Part shown: positions 23,701-34,752 of the stretch, piece by piece | How positions within the stretch are numbered: position 1 is the first letter of the stretch | How the letters are laid out: the number at the start of each line of letters is the position of its first letter | Assembly: GCA_027886185.1 (NCBI GenBank) | Contig: WOAB01000719.1 | Span: 744,001-808,000, forward strand | Origin: Rheum nobile | Taxonomy: Eukaryota > Streptophyta > Magnoliopsida > Caryophyllales > Polygonaceae | Length of the DNA stretch: 64,000 nucleotides | Direction: 5' to 3' | Program-made: the position numbers and the translations under genes | Notes under the pieces: generated by a model | What the model was told of the DNA's origin: nothing | Databases searched by the model: none | The model's input: only the letters and a program-made list of their open reading frames with translations

Positions 23701-23802
23701 TTTTTATTTTTTTTCTCATTTAAAAACAGAAAAATAACCAATAAAATTAATATATATATATACTTATGACCCGTGTGTAGCACATGTATGCCCTCTAGTG
23801 TT
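20791..23802. other. 3-kb AT-rich gene-free spacer with a Helitron-like right end
   Basis: No gene supported; the only frames are short and low-complexity. At 23769-23799 GACCCGTGTGTAGCAC, then CCCTCTAGT, resembles a degenerate Helitron 3' tail (imperfect hairpin plus CTAG|T), directly before duplication copy B. A matching 5' TC terminus was not found, so Helitron origin of the whole spacer is only a possibility. Confidence 0.45.
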
Positions 23803-24003
23803 ACAGAAGTCCTTAACCATCCAACGAATTATAATAAAGATAACACTTCTTTAACAATATTTTATTCAAAAAAAAATACAGTGATATTATCTAAATAGTG
23901 TATTTAAATTACATACCTGATAATCAAATCACTACTAAACGCATTACATCTCTACATTGATCAAGAATTGGAATATAACAAAAACAACAGATGCGATGAG
24001 ACC

Positions 24004-24449
24004 TATCAAACGGGTCGGGTTCGGGTTTAAGCATATCGGGTCGGGTCGATTATGGGTTAAAATTTGTAGGTCGATTGTGGGTCGGGTCGTTGCGGGTCAT
24101 GTACGGGTTCGGGTCGACCCAGCGGGTCGAGAGCGCCATATCAAAATTTTATAAAATGATTATTAAAATAATATTTTAATTAAAACAAAAAAAAAAAAAT
24201 CAAAAAAAAATATTATATAATATTTTAATAACAAAATATATTATAATGTTCAATATATAAAATAAAAACACATTTGTAATGCCCAACGGGTCGACCCAAC
24301 GGATCAATGACCCAACCTAGAAATTTTCGGGTCGAACGGGTCGGGTCACTTTTGACCCAATACTTTTTGGGTCGGGTCTCGATCCAAAAAACACGGGTCG
24401 GATCGGGTCAAGTCGGGTTTGCAGGTCGGGTCAAAAATTGACAGCTCTA
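24004..24449 (+). mobile_element. GGGTC-rich non-autonomous DNA transposon, hAT-like (copy B)
   Basis: 446 bp, with flanking repeats GATGAGACC at 23995-24003 and 24450-24458 as in copy A. It retains a stretch of extra GGGTC units (about 24095-24125 and 24285-24300) that copy A lacks. Confidence 0.6.
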
Positions 24450-24458
24450 GATGAGACC

Positions 24459-24996
24459 ATTCAACCTAAACGCAACCCCCATCAAGTTAGAAAAACAAGA
24501 TTTTGAAATGGGAAAAACCAATTCAAAACTTCCATAAAATAAGCTTCAATGGTTTCAAACTATCTAATCGGGTGGTTGAGTTTGGATTCATTATTAGAAA
24601 CGATAAAGCAGAAATTATTCACATGAATGGTCACCGATGTGGACATAACAATATCCTAATGACTGAAGCTTTGGCTCTTAAACACCGTATCATTTATGCT
24701 AAATCACTTAATATCTCAAAACTTCAAATTGAAGGGGACAATCTTTGCCTGATTAATTCTGTTATAGACATCTGAGATTGTCTTTGAAAAATTGAAATGG
24801 TTGTCATTGATATTTTAGTCGACCTCTCATTTTTCCAAAAAGACATATTAGACATGTTTTTAGAGAGGTGAACCATATGTCTGATCGAAATGCCAAACTC
24901 AGCTTTTCTCCCAGAGTGTCTAACCTTTGTTTTGATTCAGAACTCCGCGTTCTCATCCGTAAGGATGTTCTAAGCTGGTCTTCGCAAAGAAACTAA
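24459..24996 (+). pseudogene. LINE-type RNase H fragment (copy B)
   Basis: Second copy of the fragment described at 20192-20730. It reads GFIIRND, EALALKHRI and IEGDNLCLI, with the same stop after VIDI and the same frameshift. Shared defects show that decay preceded the duplication. Confidence 0.6.
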
Positions 24997-25055
24997 GACC
25001 AATCTATTTTTTTCCTAGTAAAAAATTACATACCTAATATTATAATAATTTTAAA

Positions 25056-25332
25056 TTTTATAATCAGGTCATCCAAAAATATATTTTAATGAGAATATTT
25101 AATGAATTATATTGCTTTTATGTATCCATCTGAGGATCAATCATTCAAAAGTATCTCTACATGTATGCATAATGCGCTCCCTCCCACATATTGAAGGCAA
25201 TTTTTGTTATAAATTAAAGTGTTTAGATATTAATCTAGCATCTTCCAAAGACATGTAACAATGATTTGCAAAAAATAATATGTCATTTGAAATGGAAATG
25301 GCGTTTCTAATACTGGCTTAACGTGGGTACAA
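25056..25332. other. Short intergenic stretch left of the MULE
   Basis: AT-rich, no gene seen. It ends at the 9-bp target duplication of the Mutator-like element. Confidence 0.5.
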
Positions 25333-25341
25333 TTTTACAAC
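25333..25341 (+). repeat. Left target-site duplication of the MULE
   Basis: TTTTACAAC, identical to 34801-34809. Nine bases is the normal duplication length for Mutator superfamily insertions. Confidence 0.9.
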
Positions 25342-25430
25342 GCGGCCACTATATGCGCGACGTTTTTTTGCTGTACGTGCGATATTTTGTACGCCATAAT
25401 ATGGCGTACGTCATGTCGCGGCGTACAGAT
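25342..25430 (+). repeat. Left terminal inverted repeat of the MULE
   Basis: Starts GCGGCCACTATATGCGCGACG and stays alignable with the inverted right end through GCGTAC near 25428, with a few mismatches and small indels. It includes the first palindromic GTACGCCAT motif at 25389-25409. Confidence 0.88.
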
Positions 25431-25579
25431 ATAAAAATAAGCAAAAATAAGCCAAAAGTGGACAGGAAAAAAAAATACGTATTTGTATTTATTTTAAATG
25501 AAAAATAAATAAGTTGGGTCGGCCCAACTCGGCCCTAGCCTGTACGCCATAACATGGCGTACGCCATATTATGGCGTAC
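25389..25579. repeat. Left cluster of palindromic subterminal motifs
   Basis: Three 21-bp near-palindromes, each a GTACGCCAT arm, a 3-base centre and ATGGCGTAC, at 25389-25409, 25542-25562 and 25559-25579. The last two share GTAC. They have counterparts near the right end (34567-34587, 34715-34735, 34732-34752). Possible transposase-binding sites or hairpins; function is inference. Confidence 0.75.
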
Positions 25580-25609
25580 AGGCTAGGTTTTAAGAGGCCG
25601 AGCGCGGCC

Positions 25610-25765
25610 TCTTCTTCTTCTTCTTCTCTTCTTCTTCCTTCTCTCTCCCTGCGGCGTCTCCTGGCGTACAATTTCCGGCGGCTCTCCCCCTCCGATTCAC
25701 TCATTCCTTCTCCTCCTCCATTTCTCTCCTTCTTCTTCTTCTTCTTCTTCTTCTTCTTGTTCTTC
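25610..25765 (+). repeat. CTT microsatellites in the presumed leader of the PMD gene
   Basis: (CTT)n runs at about 25610-25645 and 25729-25770 just upstream of ATG 25789. Pyrimidine-rich leaders are common in plant genes, and these runs create spurious long frames such as the one starting at 25571. Confidence 0.7.
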
Positions 25766-25788
25766 TCCTCCTCCTCTTATCTCCGACG

Positions 25789-28700
25789 ATGGCGAACAGT
25801 GGCGGTGGTGGTGACCCCTCCGGCGAGGCTCGAGGCGGTGCGATTGGCGGACGAGGAGGCGATGATGGCATTCCAGGCGGCGTGGAGAGCTGGGCGGCTG
25901 GCGGCGGTGCTCCTGTTGCTGCAGAGGTGGCCGGTGGCGGTGCTGATGTTCCTGGTGGTGGCGGCGGAGAGGTGGCCGGCGTCGGAGATATGGCCGGTGG
26001 TGGTCCGGATGGCGATGCAGGACGAGGTACTGTCCGGACCCGATTTATCCGAGCGCGGGGCAGACGAGGAGGGGGACGCGGACGCGGAGACGATCCTGCG
26101 ACACCCGGTCAGACTTCTACCTGGGGTAGACGAGAGGTATGAACGGAATTGAAATTTATTTGAATTAATGAAAATTTAGAATGTAATAAATATTAAATTT
26201 AGAAATAGGTATTGCATTTAGAAATAGTTTATCTGTATTTAATTATAGATTTATGTATAAAAATTTATAGTTATATTTTAATAATTTATAGTTATGAATT
26301 TTATAAATTTATTTTAAATTGATGAAAATTAAGAATAAAATAAGTATTGAATTTAGAAATAGATATTGCATTTAGAAATTGTTGATCTGTAATTAATTCT
26401 AGATTTGTTTCAAAAAACGAATGTTTATATTTTAGAAAATATTATTTATGAATTTTAGAAATTTATTTTTAATTGATTAAAATTTAGAATAAAATATGTA
26501 TTGCAATTAGAAATTATTGATCTGTAATTAATTGTAGAATTGTTTAAAATTAATATTTAGATTGAGATTTGTTTATAAAAATTAAGGTAGAAATTGTTGA
26601 TTTGAAATTGTTGATATGTAATTAATTTTAGAAATTTATATTTATGTTATAAAAATTGAATTTGAATTTAGGTATTGAATTTTGGATTTCAATTATAATA
26701 ATTTAACTTGAATTTAGAAAAACAAATGTGTATATGAAACTAAAATTTATGATATGAAATTGACGAGTTAATATGTTATTAAAAGGCTTTGCAAGCCTCG
26801 ATGCTGTCTGTGAGACGGCCCCGACGTGGGTCCCGTCAGCTGGCGCGGAGGAATCCGGTCACAGCATCGGCTCGTCGGGCCGCTTCGGTGGCCGCTTCAG
26901 TGGATCTGCTTCCCGTCCTAGACGCGACACAGGACGTCGCGACGGGAGTGCAGGTGGGCGTGACCAGGTGTGACCCGTCGTTGTCTCTGTCTTCCTCATC
27001 GACCTCGTCCATGGATCTGGAGGAGGAGGCAGTTGTCGTTGCCAACGCGGCCTTCCAGCGCGACTATTATGATGGACCCGCAGAGGACTTGGGGATGGAC
27101 GAGTCTCCCCGGCAGGTGGATCCGGCTCCCCAGCAGGGGTATCCGGCTCCGCAGCACGTGGATCCGGCTCCGCAGCAGGCGGATCCGGCTCAGGAGCAGG
27201 CAGATCCGGTTCCCGAGCAGGCGGGTCCCGCATAGCCTTGGATGCCAGGAGGGCCCCTCGTTCCTCACCTCCTGGGTACGTATACGACCCACGTCGCCAG
27301 GGTCCTATGGGACATGACATTGGCGTTGACACTTCCGGAGCCCCCACCACCCGTTGCGCGCGTGGATGATACGGTACGTCTTTGATGTAGTCTAAGATTT
27401 GTAAATGAAAATATGAAAATGCTATATATAAATTTATAAGTATAATACTAATTTTGTTATTTCTTTTTCAGATGAGGAAGGTTTTGAAGACGTACACCAG
27501 GAAGCCGTGGCATTGGCAGATGAACCAGCACATTACAGCGGCTCCTGACACCTGGTGGGATTTTGAGCAGCGGAGCCGTATCACCTCTATGAGGGAGGTG
27601 GACTTCAGGAGTGTCGACGACGTGCTTATTTCTGCGTTCGTCGAGCGCTGGCATCCGGAGACGAGCTCGTTCCATTTCCCGTGGGGCGAGATCACTATCA
27701 CGCTCCACGATGTCGCGCGCATCCTGGCGATTCCCATCGACGGCTTGAGCGTCACCACTGATATGGCGGACCCCGTCGTCAGAGATCACGTCTGCGTTGT
27801 TACTGGGGCGAACCAGGAGTTGGTGTCCCAGTGGTTCGGTGGTGGCGGTATTCCGATAGAGTCCCTCTTGCTGAGGTCGACTGAGCAGCTATCCAGTCCA
27901 GAGAGGGATGACCGACGCATAACATCCATGTACTTGATGATGCTCCTCGGCTGTACCATTTTCCCGGACAAGTCAACGAACGCCGTCAAGTACAAGTACA
28001 TGGCGCTAGTCTATGACCACGACCGTAGCGGTTGTTATGCCTGGGGAGTCGGCATATTGGTTGTCCTGTATCGGAATTTGGGTGAGGCGTCACGGGCCAG
28101 GGCGAAGGGCATTGCAGGGTGTACACTTCTTCTGAGGGTAACTATTAATTTATTTTAATTTATTTTTATAATATATGATATTATATGCTTACGGGTTTTT
28201 ATATATATGTAGACCTGGATTTGGGCGTACTTTCCTACTTTCCGAGGTCATGCTGTCCTTGACCTAGAGGCCATGGTGGATACGAGGACCGCTCGGAGAG
28301 ACGGGAGGGAGGCTCCTCAGGGACGGAATCCGGAGCGGCTGATTGTTGTTCGCCGCATTTTAGACGCCGTGAGATTTGACGAGGTAATACTTTACTTTTC
28401 ATTGCGTTTCGTTTAGGAAATTTAAATTATGAATATACGTTTTGAATTTAGGTAATGATCCATTTTAAATATACGTTTTGAATTTACGAAATATATATGT
28501 TGACATTTTAGGTTGCCTGGACACCGTGGGGTCCGTTAGGGTTTACGACCCCTCAGTACGCTCCTTCTTTGTACCGAGGCATTATTCAGTGCCTCGATAT
28601 ACAGGAGCCGTACATGCCGGACCGAGTCCTCCGACAGTTCGGTTACAGGCAGGGGGTTCCTGAGGATCCACCAGCGCCACGCGAGGTGAAGAGGCGGGTC

Positions 28701-29239
28701 GACTTGAGGGCATATGATCTTCAATACGCCGACAAGCTGTGCACATGGGATGCCGACCCAAGACCGACGATCGAGCTTCAGGACATGATCCATACCACCT
28801 TCGCCTGGGACACTGACGATGCGTACATCGACTGGCTGGAGCAGATGTCACATCCGTATGTGGACGCACGGTCTCCTAGACAGGATCGTCCAGGTCTGGC
28901 TCCTATCGTCCCTCCAGCTCCACCGGTGTCTACTCTCATGGTATGATATATTTTATTTATCGCTTATCATTTTTTACGTGCTTAAAATCAGTTTAGTTGT
29001 AATGGAAATCATTGTCGTGTATTCAGCGGACCCAGATTATCGTCGGTCGGATGCGGCGTTTTTTGGAGGAGAGGGACGAGCTTCCACCAGATGTTACCGC
29101 TGTGATTATTTCGTGGATTCATGATTTGATAGGTCACGAGGCGCCCATGGCTGATCCCTTACCGCGTGCTTCCCAGAGATTTACTGATTCACAGCACGAG
29201 AGAGGAGAGGGTAGCGGTAGAGTCCCCGATGATGACTAG
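25789..29239 (+). pseudogene. Plant mobile domain (PMD, MAIN-like) gene inside the MULE, one in-frame stop
   Basis: Six exons, all phase 0: 25789-26136, 26786-27373, 27472-28137, 28213-28383, 28512-28940 and 29027-29239. The PMD core is in exons 3-5: WHWQMNQH, VDDVLISAFVERWHPETSSF, HFPWGEITITLHDVARIL, CYAWGVGILVVLYRNL, TWIWAYFPTFRGH and VAWTPWGPL. These match the aminotransferase-like/PMD family (Pfam PF10536; host members MAIN and MAIL1 act in nuclear silencing and growth). The start of the core, PGGPLVPHLLGTY with VARVLWDM, is in exon 2 just after a TAG at 27233-27235, where CAG would restore a continuous frame. Exon 1 is a Gly/Arg-rich tract and least certain; exon 2 has a Pro/Gln repeat. 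No nuclease or transposase motif is visible. It lies convergent to the transposase gene. Confidence 0.85.
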
Positions 29240-29340
29240 ATTGTAGGATCATGTATTTATGTGGATTAGACACTTGTGTTTTGGATCATGTATATATATG
29301 TTTTGGTTGTTTTGGTTAAATTGCATGTTATTATATATAA

Positions 29341-29603
29341 GTGTAACGGAATGAAATATAATCAAATACTATAGTATATACATGAAATATAACCAAATAA
29401 TATAGTATATATATGAAATATAACGAAATACTATAGTAGATACATGAAATATAATGAAATACTATAGTATATACATGAAATATAACGAAATACTATAGTA
29501 TATACATGAAATATAACGAAATACTATAGTATATACATGAAATATAACGAAATACTATAGTATATACATAAAATATAACGAAATACTATAGTATATACAT
29601 GAA
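29341..29603 (+). repeat. 31-bp tandem repeat, about 8 copies
   Basis: Unit ATGAAATATAACGAAATACT followed by ATAGTATATAC. The last five copies are nearly identical. It directly follows the 3' end of the PMD gene and precedes the 67-bp minisatellite. Confidence 0.9.
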
Positions 29604-30680
29604 TTTCTCATATTTGGGCTCAATTTCTCATATTGGGCCCAATCCTCCCTATTGGGCCTATTTGGGCTCAATTTCTCATTTTTTCAGTTTTTATCCGTTT
29701 CTTCTACAATCCTCCATATTGAGCCTAATTTCTCATTTTTTCAGTTTTCACCTGTTTCTTCTACAATCCTTCCTATTGGGCCCAATTTCTCATTTTTTCA
29801 GTTTTCACCTGTTTCTTCTACAATCCTTCATATTAGGCCTATTTGGGCCTAATTTCTCATTTTTTCAGTTTTCACCTGTTTCTTCTACAATCCTCCCTAT
29901 TGGGCCTATTTGGGCCCAATTTCTCATTTTTTCAGTTTTCACCCGTTTCTTCTACAATCCTCCATATTGGGCCTATTTGGGCTCAATTTCTCATTTTTTC
30001 AGTTTTCACCCGTTTCTTCTACAATCCTCCCTATTGGGCCTATTTGGGCCCAATTTCTCATTTTTTCAGTTTTCACCCGTTTCTTCTACAATCCTCCATA
30101 TTGGGCCTATTTGGGCCCAATTTCTCATTTTTTCAGTTTTCACCCGTTTCTTCTACAATCCTCCCTATTGGGCCTATTTGGGCCCAATTTCTCATTTTTT
30201 CAGTTTTCACCCGTTTCTTCTACAATCCTCCCTATTGGGCCTATTTGGGCCTAATTTCTCATTTTTTCAGTTTTCACCCGTTTCTTCTACAATCCTTCAT
30301 ATTGGGCCTATTTGGGCCCAATTTCTCATTTTTTCAGTTTTCACCCGTTTCTTCTACAATCCTCCATATTGGGCCTATTTGGGCTTAATTTCTAATTTTT
30401 TCAAGTTTTTCACCCGTTTCTTTTACAATCCTCCATATTGGGCCTATTTGGGCCTAATTTCTCATTTTTCAGTTTTTTACCTGTTTCTTCTACAATCCTC
30501 CCTATTGGGCCTATTTGGGCCTAATTTCTCATTTTTTCAGTTTTCACCCGTTTCTTCTACAATCCTCCATATTGTATTTAATTGGGCCCAATTTCTCATT
30601 TTTTCAGTTTTCATCCGTTTCTTCTACAATCCTCCATATTGGGTCTATTTGGGCACAATTTCTTTTTTTTTTCAGTTTCT
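29604..30680 (+). repeat. 67-bp minisatellite, about 15 copies
   Basis: Unit begins ATTGGGCCTATTTGGGCCCA, then AATTTCTCATTTTTTCAG, then a TTTTCACCCG-TTTCTTC-TACAATCCTCC segment. Early copies (29640-29830) are shorter, lacking the TATTTGGGCC part. The 364-codon open frame at 29599-30693 is produced by this array: 67 is not a multiple of three, so the frame cycles through all three phases. I do not call it a gene. Confidence 0.95.
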
Positions 30681-30862
30681 CACACTGAGTTAATTGAGAT
30701 TACACAAGTAAATCAGACACAAATGTGAAGTTCATCTGCTCTTCAAATTGAGATTACACAAGTAAATCTACATCTTCAACTAATATACATCTTAAACTAC
30801 ACCGGAGGATCTGGAGGACGGCTATATCTAATGCGATAATCCCGAAATTATTGAATCCTCGA

Positions 30863-33800
30863 CTAAAATTGATAGTCCCAACCATCGACACTTGGGTGTT
30901 TGAATCGACGCCAAGCGTACGGAGGGGGAGGTAGTGGACAACCATCCTTCAACGACACCTACATAGAAAATATAAAATATGATCGAGCTTTGTGTTTTAG
31001 GGTAAGCACAAATATTACTAGCTATTTAAAAACAATAACTATACCGGTACAAAGTGGTTTCGGTTTCCTACGAGGGCCATCGTCAATATCCGTGTTGGAG
31101 GGCCGAGGCTTTCGTAAGAGGCCCTCATTGGTAAGCACAAGCACGGGCCATCCCAGGATAATAGGACAAGAGCAACTTGGTATAGCGTGGCAAACACTAA
31201 ACCAATCATCGGCATGTCGAGCCAGTACTCCTCACTGCAAGGACTGATGACATAGTTGACCCGAAATATAAGGTCCTCGTAAGTGATCCCCAGGTGTAGT
31301 ACGGGCAAGATGGGCATGTACAGATCTCTGTTGTCAATCAACTCGCCCGCCATCTGCATTCGAACCATAGGGTATGCAGTCTCTTCTGATCCCAACAATA
31401 CAGCCAGTGTCCGATATCCACAATGCCCGTCTGGAGATACATCTCTGGCCCCGTTAATGTATGGAAACCAAAAGTAATCCACATTCTTAACCCCAAGTTC
31501 ACCCCCATATAAATCACGGGTTGTTCAGGGAGCTGCTGCGATCCTGTCCCTTCAGATTGGCTCCCTTGGGTCGCAATGCCCGGCGAAGCTCCACTTGGTC
31601 CCTTCTTGCCACGACCCCGACCTCTACCTTGGCTTCCACTGGCCTTGTTCTTCTCAATCTCATCTAACTCAGCCCTCCGATGCTCAAACAAGCTCGGCTC
31701 CCTCTTCCTGTCGTACTTTGTCGAACCCTTTGGCCTTCCTTTTGAAATGATTCCCGTGGGCTCCTGCATCAAAGTTTCACGCGGGTGCTGCGTGTTCCAG
31801 AACAAGTCGGTGATTTGATCTACTTGGTCCTTGCTCAATGTTTTAGCGTGCCACATTTCATACATTTCCTTCCATATCAACTCGTGAGCAGACATCTGTT
31901 TTGTGTCATCAACTGGCTCTTCTTGTGTGTAAGCCCTATCCCATTGCAATTGCTTCCAGAAGCAGTGTATCTCACTCGCCATGATCGGCGTCTTATCAAT
32001 GACGGCATTTGCGATTCTGTGGACACATGGTAGGCCGAAGCAGTCTCTCATCCAGTGATCATCACACTCATCAGGGAAATCATCCGCCTCTATCTGCTTA
32101 TACAGATCAAACAACATTTCCAAGCACCTATCCGACACTTTGAAAAATAGCCTTGAAAACAACACTCTTATTTCTGGCGGCATACCATCAAACATCGTTG
32201 GTGTTTTGGTCTGTGACATCTCCATGGTCGCACGCACCTGCCCAATTTGACCCTCGATCGCATGGTGTATCCTTACTACCATTCTATTAAAACCACCAAC
32301 GCTAGAATTCAGAATTTGCTTCAACACGTGATGCATACCCTCAACCCTATAAAAAAAACATGAAAAGCATTGCGTTACTCCCACATTGAGCCATGAACAA
32401 GAAAACTACTGAACATCGTACAAGGGTTACCTGTTTGAAGTCATCGTGAAGAAGTGAAGATGATGATCAGTCCACGCTCTCACTATGCTTTCCTTGTGAG
32501 GATTCGTCCACGTCTTCTCAATGTATCGAACAAGTCCACTCTTCCACGATGTCCTCAATTGCACAAGCCTCTCTTCGTAGATTTCCTCCGTGGTTGAACA
32601 CCAAAGTGCCCAACATTGGCCGCAAAACCTTTTCACTTGTTTTTTATCCTTCAATATTGGGGAAGCATATGCTTCTATGTTGTGCTTAATATGCACCCAA
32701 CACAAAAGGTGTTTTACTTCATCTTTGAAAACTATATGAATTGCATTAATGAGGGCCTTCTCTCGATCAGTCATGATGGCGGCCGGCATAACGCCCAAAT
32801 CTTTAAACAAGCGCACAAGTTTCTCCATTATGAACTTGTAATGCACAACTTCTTCTTGTCGTGTAAATGCATACGCAATGTTAAAGGTCTTGTGCGTGCA
32901 AGTGAAACCGACAATCTCCACCAATGGCATTTGATACCTATGGATGAATGTAAGAAAACAAATGAATGTAAAAAGTCATAGAATATAACATATAATTCAT
33001 ATCAATGCTATAAATCACTACTATTATATTGTGTTGAAAATGTAACACAAATCCAGCACGTACCTATTTGTCTTGTATGTGGCATCAATAATTACCACGT
33101 ACGGGAACATCTTCAATAGGTGGAGCGAGTCCGGGTGAGCAAAAAATAGGATATCAGTCTCTTTCGTAGACAACTTTGTAAGAGGAAATACCCGGTAACT
33201 ATTTTCTTTCAAAAAGTTCAGAGTCCATTGCGTAACCGTCAATTCCCCTTGATCTTCATAACGCACCTTCTGTAGAAAGTTGGAAACTTGTTTCATGGAT
33301 GTAACATTTCCGGGGAAGAACTTCCTCAACTTCCCAACAATAGTCCTAGGCGTCACGAACGCTTCACCCAAAGCTTTGGCAATGCGCTCCTCACCCGGGG
33401 TCATTCTGCCCATGTATGGATGCCCAAGAAAGGTAGTCGAAAGCTTATGGTTGTGGCATCCATCTATCACATTTATGATCCATTTCTGAGTCACTTCCCC
33501 TGGCTTCTTCTTCAATCTAACACCACACAACTCAAATGTGCATCCGGACTTCTTAGAATGGGATTCACGAATTACTTCAACTTCCTCTTCTGAGTCACTA
33601 CCTTTCTTTCTCCCCGATCTATACTCACCAAAATTCTCGCACGTTAAACTAACACTTCTGACATTTGACTTCTGAATGACTAAAACCATCATCAAATCTT
33701 TGCCCCTATTCCTAACCCACTCAAATTCCTCTCGGCTATCCCAGCTCAGATTGTTACGAAATTCATCTCCATAATCTTTCCCCTATACATGTTTACATCA

Positions 33801-34429
33801 TCAATAATGTTACAATATATGGATTGTAATTGTAATATATAACTAAACTATAATTGTAATACATAACTAAACAATAATGTTACAATATATGGATTACTAT
33901 ATATGGATTGCAATTTGTTAAATTTATATGTTTGTAGCTAACCAATATTAACTATAAAATAAAACTATAATTGTAATACAAAACTAAACTAAAGACAAAA
34001 ACAAATTGATAGCTTATCTCACTAAACATAAGACTTTTAACATATATCAAATTCACAACAATAATCAACTTCTCCACTACTATTAATTACTAATCTTTTA
34101 ACATATATCAAAACAAATATAGGCCTCTACAGCTAAATCGTCATCATCTTGTCCACTACAACTAAATACTAATCTATCTTTTAACATAATAAAATATAGG
34201 CATCTATCGCAATACCGTCAGCATCTTGTCCACTACAACTAAATACTAATCTATCTTTGAACATAATAAATATAGGCCTCTACGTACTTAAGCTATATTA
34301 ATTATAACTAATTTCAATCTTAATCATTCCATCCACACTAACCTCGAAATTGCCATCGTCGAAATCTTCATCGTCAAAATCTTGATCGACATAATCTTCA
34401 TCATCTTCTCCACTACTCCAATATGCCAT
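30863..34429 (-). pseudogene. MULE transposase with C-terminal OTU cysteine-protease domain, one frameshift
   Basis: Five exons: 34429-34343, 33782-33064, 32937-32431, 32346-31045 and 30958-30863. Exon 1 is an acidic start (MAYWSSGEDDEDY). Next come a FAR1-like N-terminal region, then the MULE core with DDE candidates IDATYKTNR (first D), MTDREKAL (second D) and a later E, then a SWIM-like CFGLPCVH. The C-terminal part reads DVSPDGHCGYRTLA (Asp and Cys of the OTU active site), then NHFVP with the His, joined to SLKDGCPLPP in the last exon. Exon lengths sum to one base short of a whole frame. The transposase frame and OTU frame switch near 31495-31510 in a G-rich stretch, so a 1-bp loss is likely. 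Plant MULE-OTU elements with this fusion order are known. The protein would act on the inverted termini in the nucleus; the OTU role is unknown. Confidence 0.88.
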
Positions 34430-34500
34430 TTTTTGTAAAATTTGTTGTTTCAATCTTACCATTCCATACAAACTTCGAAAGCTATTTATAGGCACAAAAT

Positions 34501-34545
34501 AGCCGTTGGAATAACCGTTGGAATAACCGTTGGAATAACGGCTAC
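34501..34545. repeat. 12-bp direct repeat GTTGGAATAACC, three copies
   Basis: Three perfect units plus a partial one in the region just upstream of the transposase start codon (34429, minus strand), between it and the right terminus. Possibly part of its promoter or leader. Confidence 0.75.
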
Positions 34546-34566
34546 TTTTGTATGCCACTTCCGAGC

Positions 34567-34752
34567 GTACGCCATACCATGGCGTACAGGCTATTTCCAA
34601 CGGTTATTTTCCTGTACGTTGTATTTTAGCGTATGCTAGAATACAGCGTACAGGAAAATAATACAGAAATTTATTTAAATTCAAAAACCCACCAAAAGTA
34701 TAATAAAATAGTTTGTACGCCACGACATGGCGTACGCCATATTATGGCGTAC
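34567..34752. repeat. Right cluster of palindromic subterminal motifs
   Basis: GTACGCCAT...ATGGCGTAC motifs at 34567-34587 and 34732-34752, and a variant with GTACGCCAC at 34715-34735. They mirror the left cluster and lie between the transposase leader and the terminus. Confidence 0.75.

Larger units (their letters stand above)
23803..25055 (+). repeat. 1.2-kb direct duplication, copy B
   Basis: Same content and order as copy A at 19589-20790. The copy is slightly longer, mainly because its GGGTC-rich element is 50 bp longer. Confidence 0.88.

Noticed and set aside
19589..25055. LTR retrotransposon bounded by the two 1.2-kb copies
   Set aside because: The repeat ends lack TG/CA and a target duplication, no primer site or polypurine tract borders them, and the interior has no coding remnant.
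25571..26152. 193-codon frame over the start of the PMD gene
   Set aside because: Out of phase with the following exons and driven by CTT runs and GC-rich sequence; the frame from 25789 splices in phase to the PMD core.
26859..27350. 163-codon minus-strand frame opposite PMD exon 2
   Set aside because: Shadow of the Pro/Gln repeat; no recognisable domain and opposite to a well-supported exon.
29599..30693. 364-codon open frame
   Set aside because: Made entirely of the 67-bp minisatellite, which is open in all three phases; low-complexity composition and no start context or homologue.
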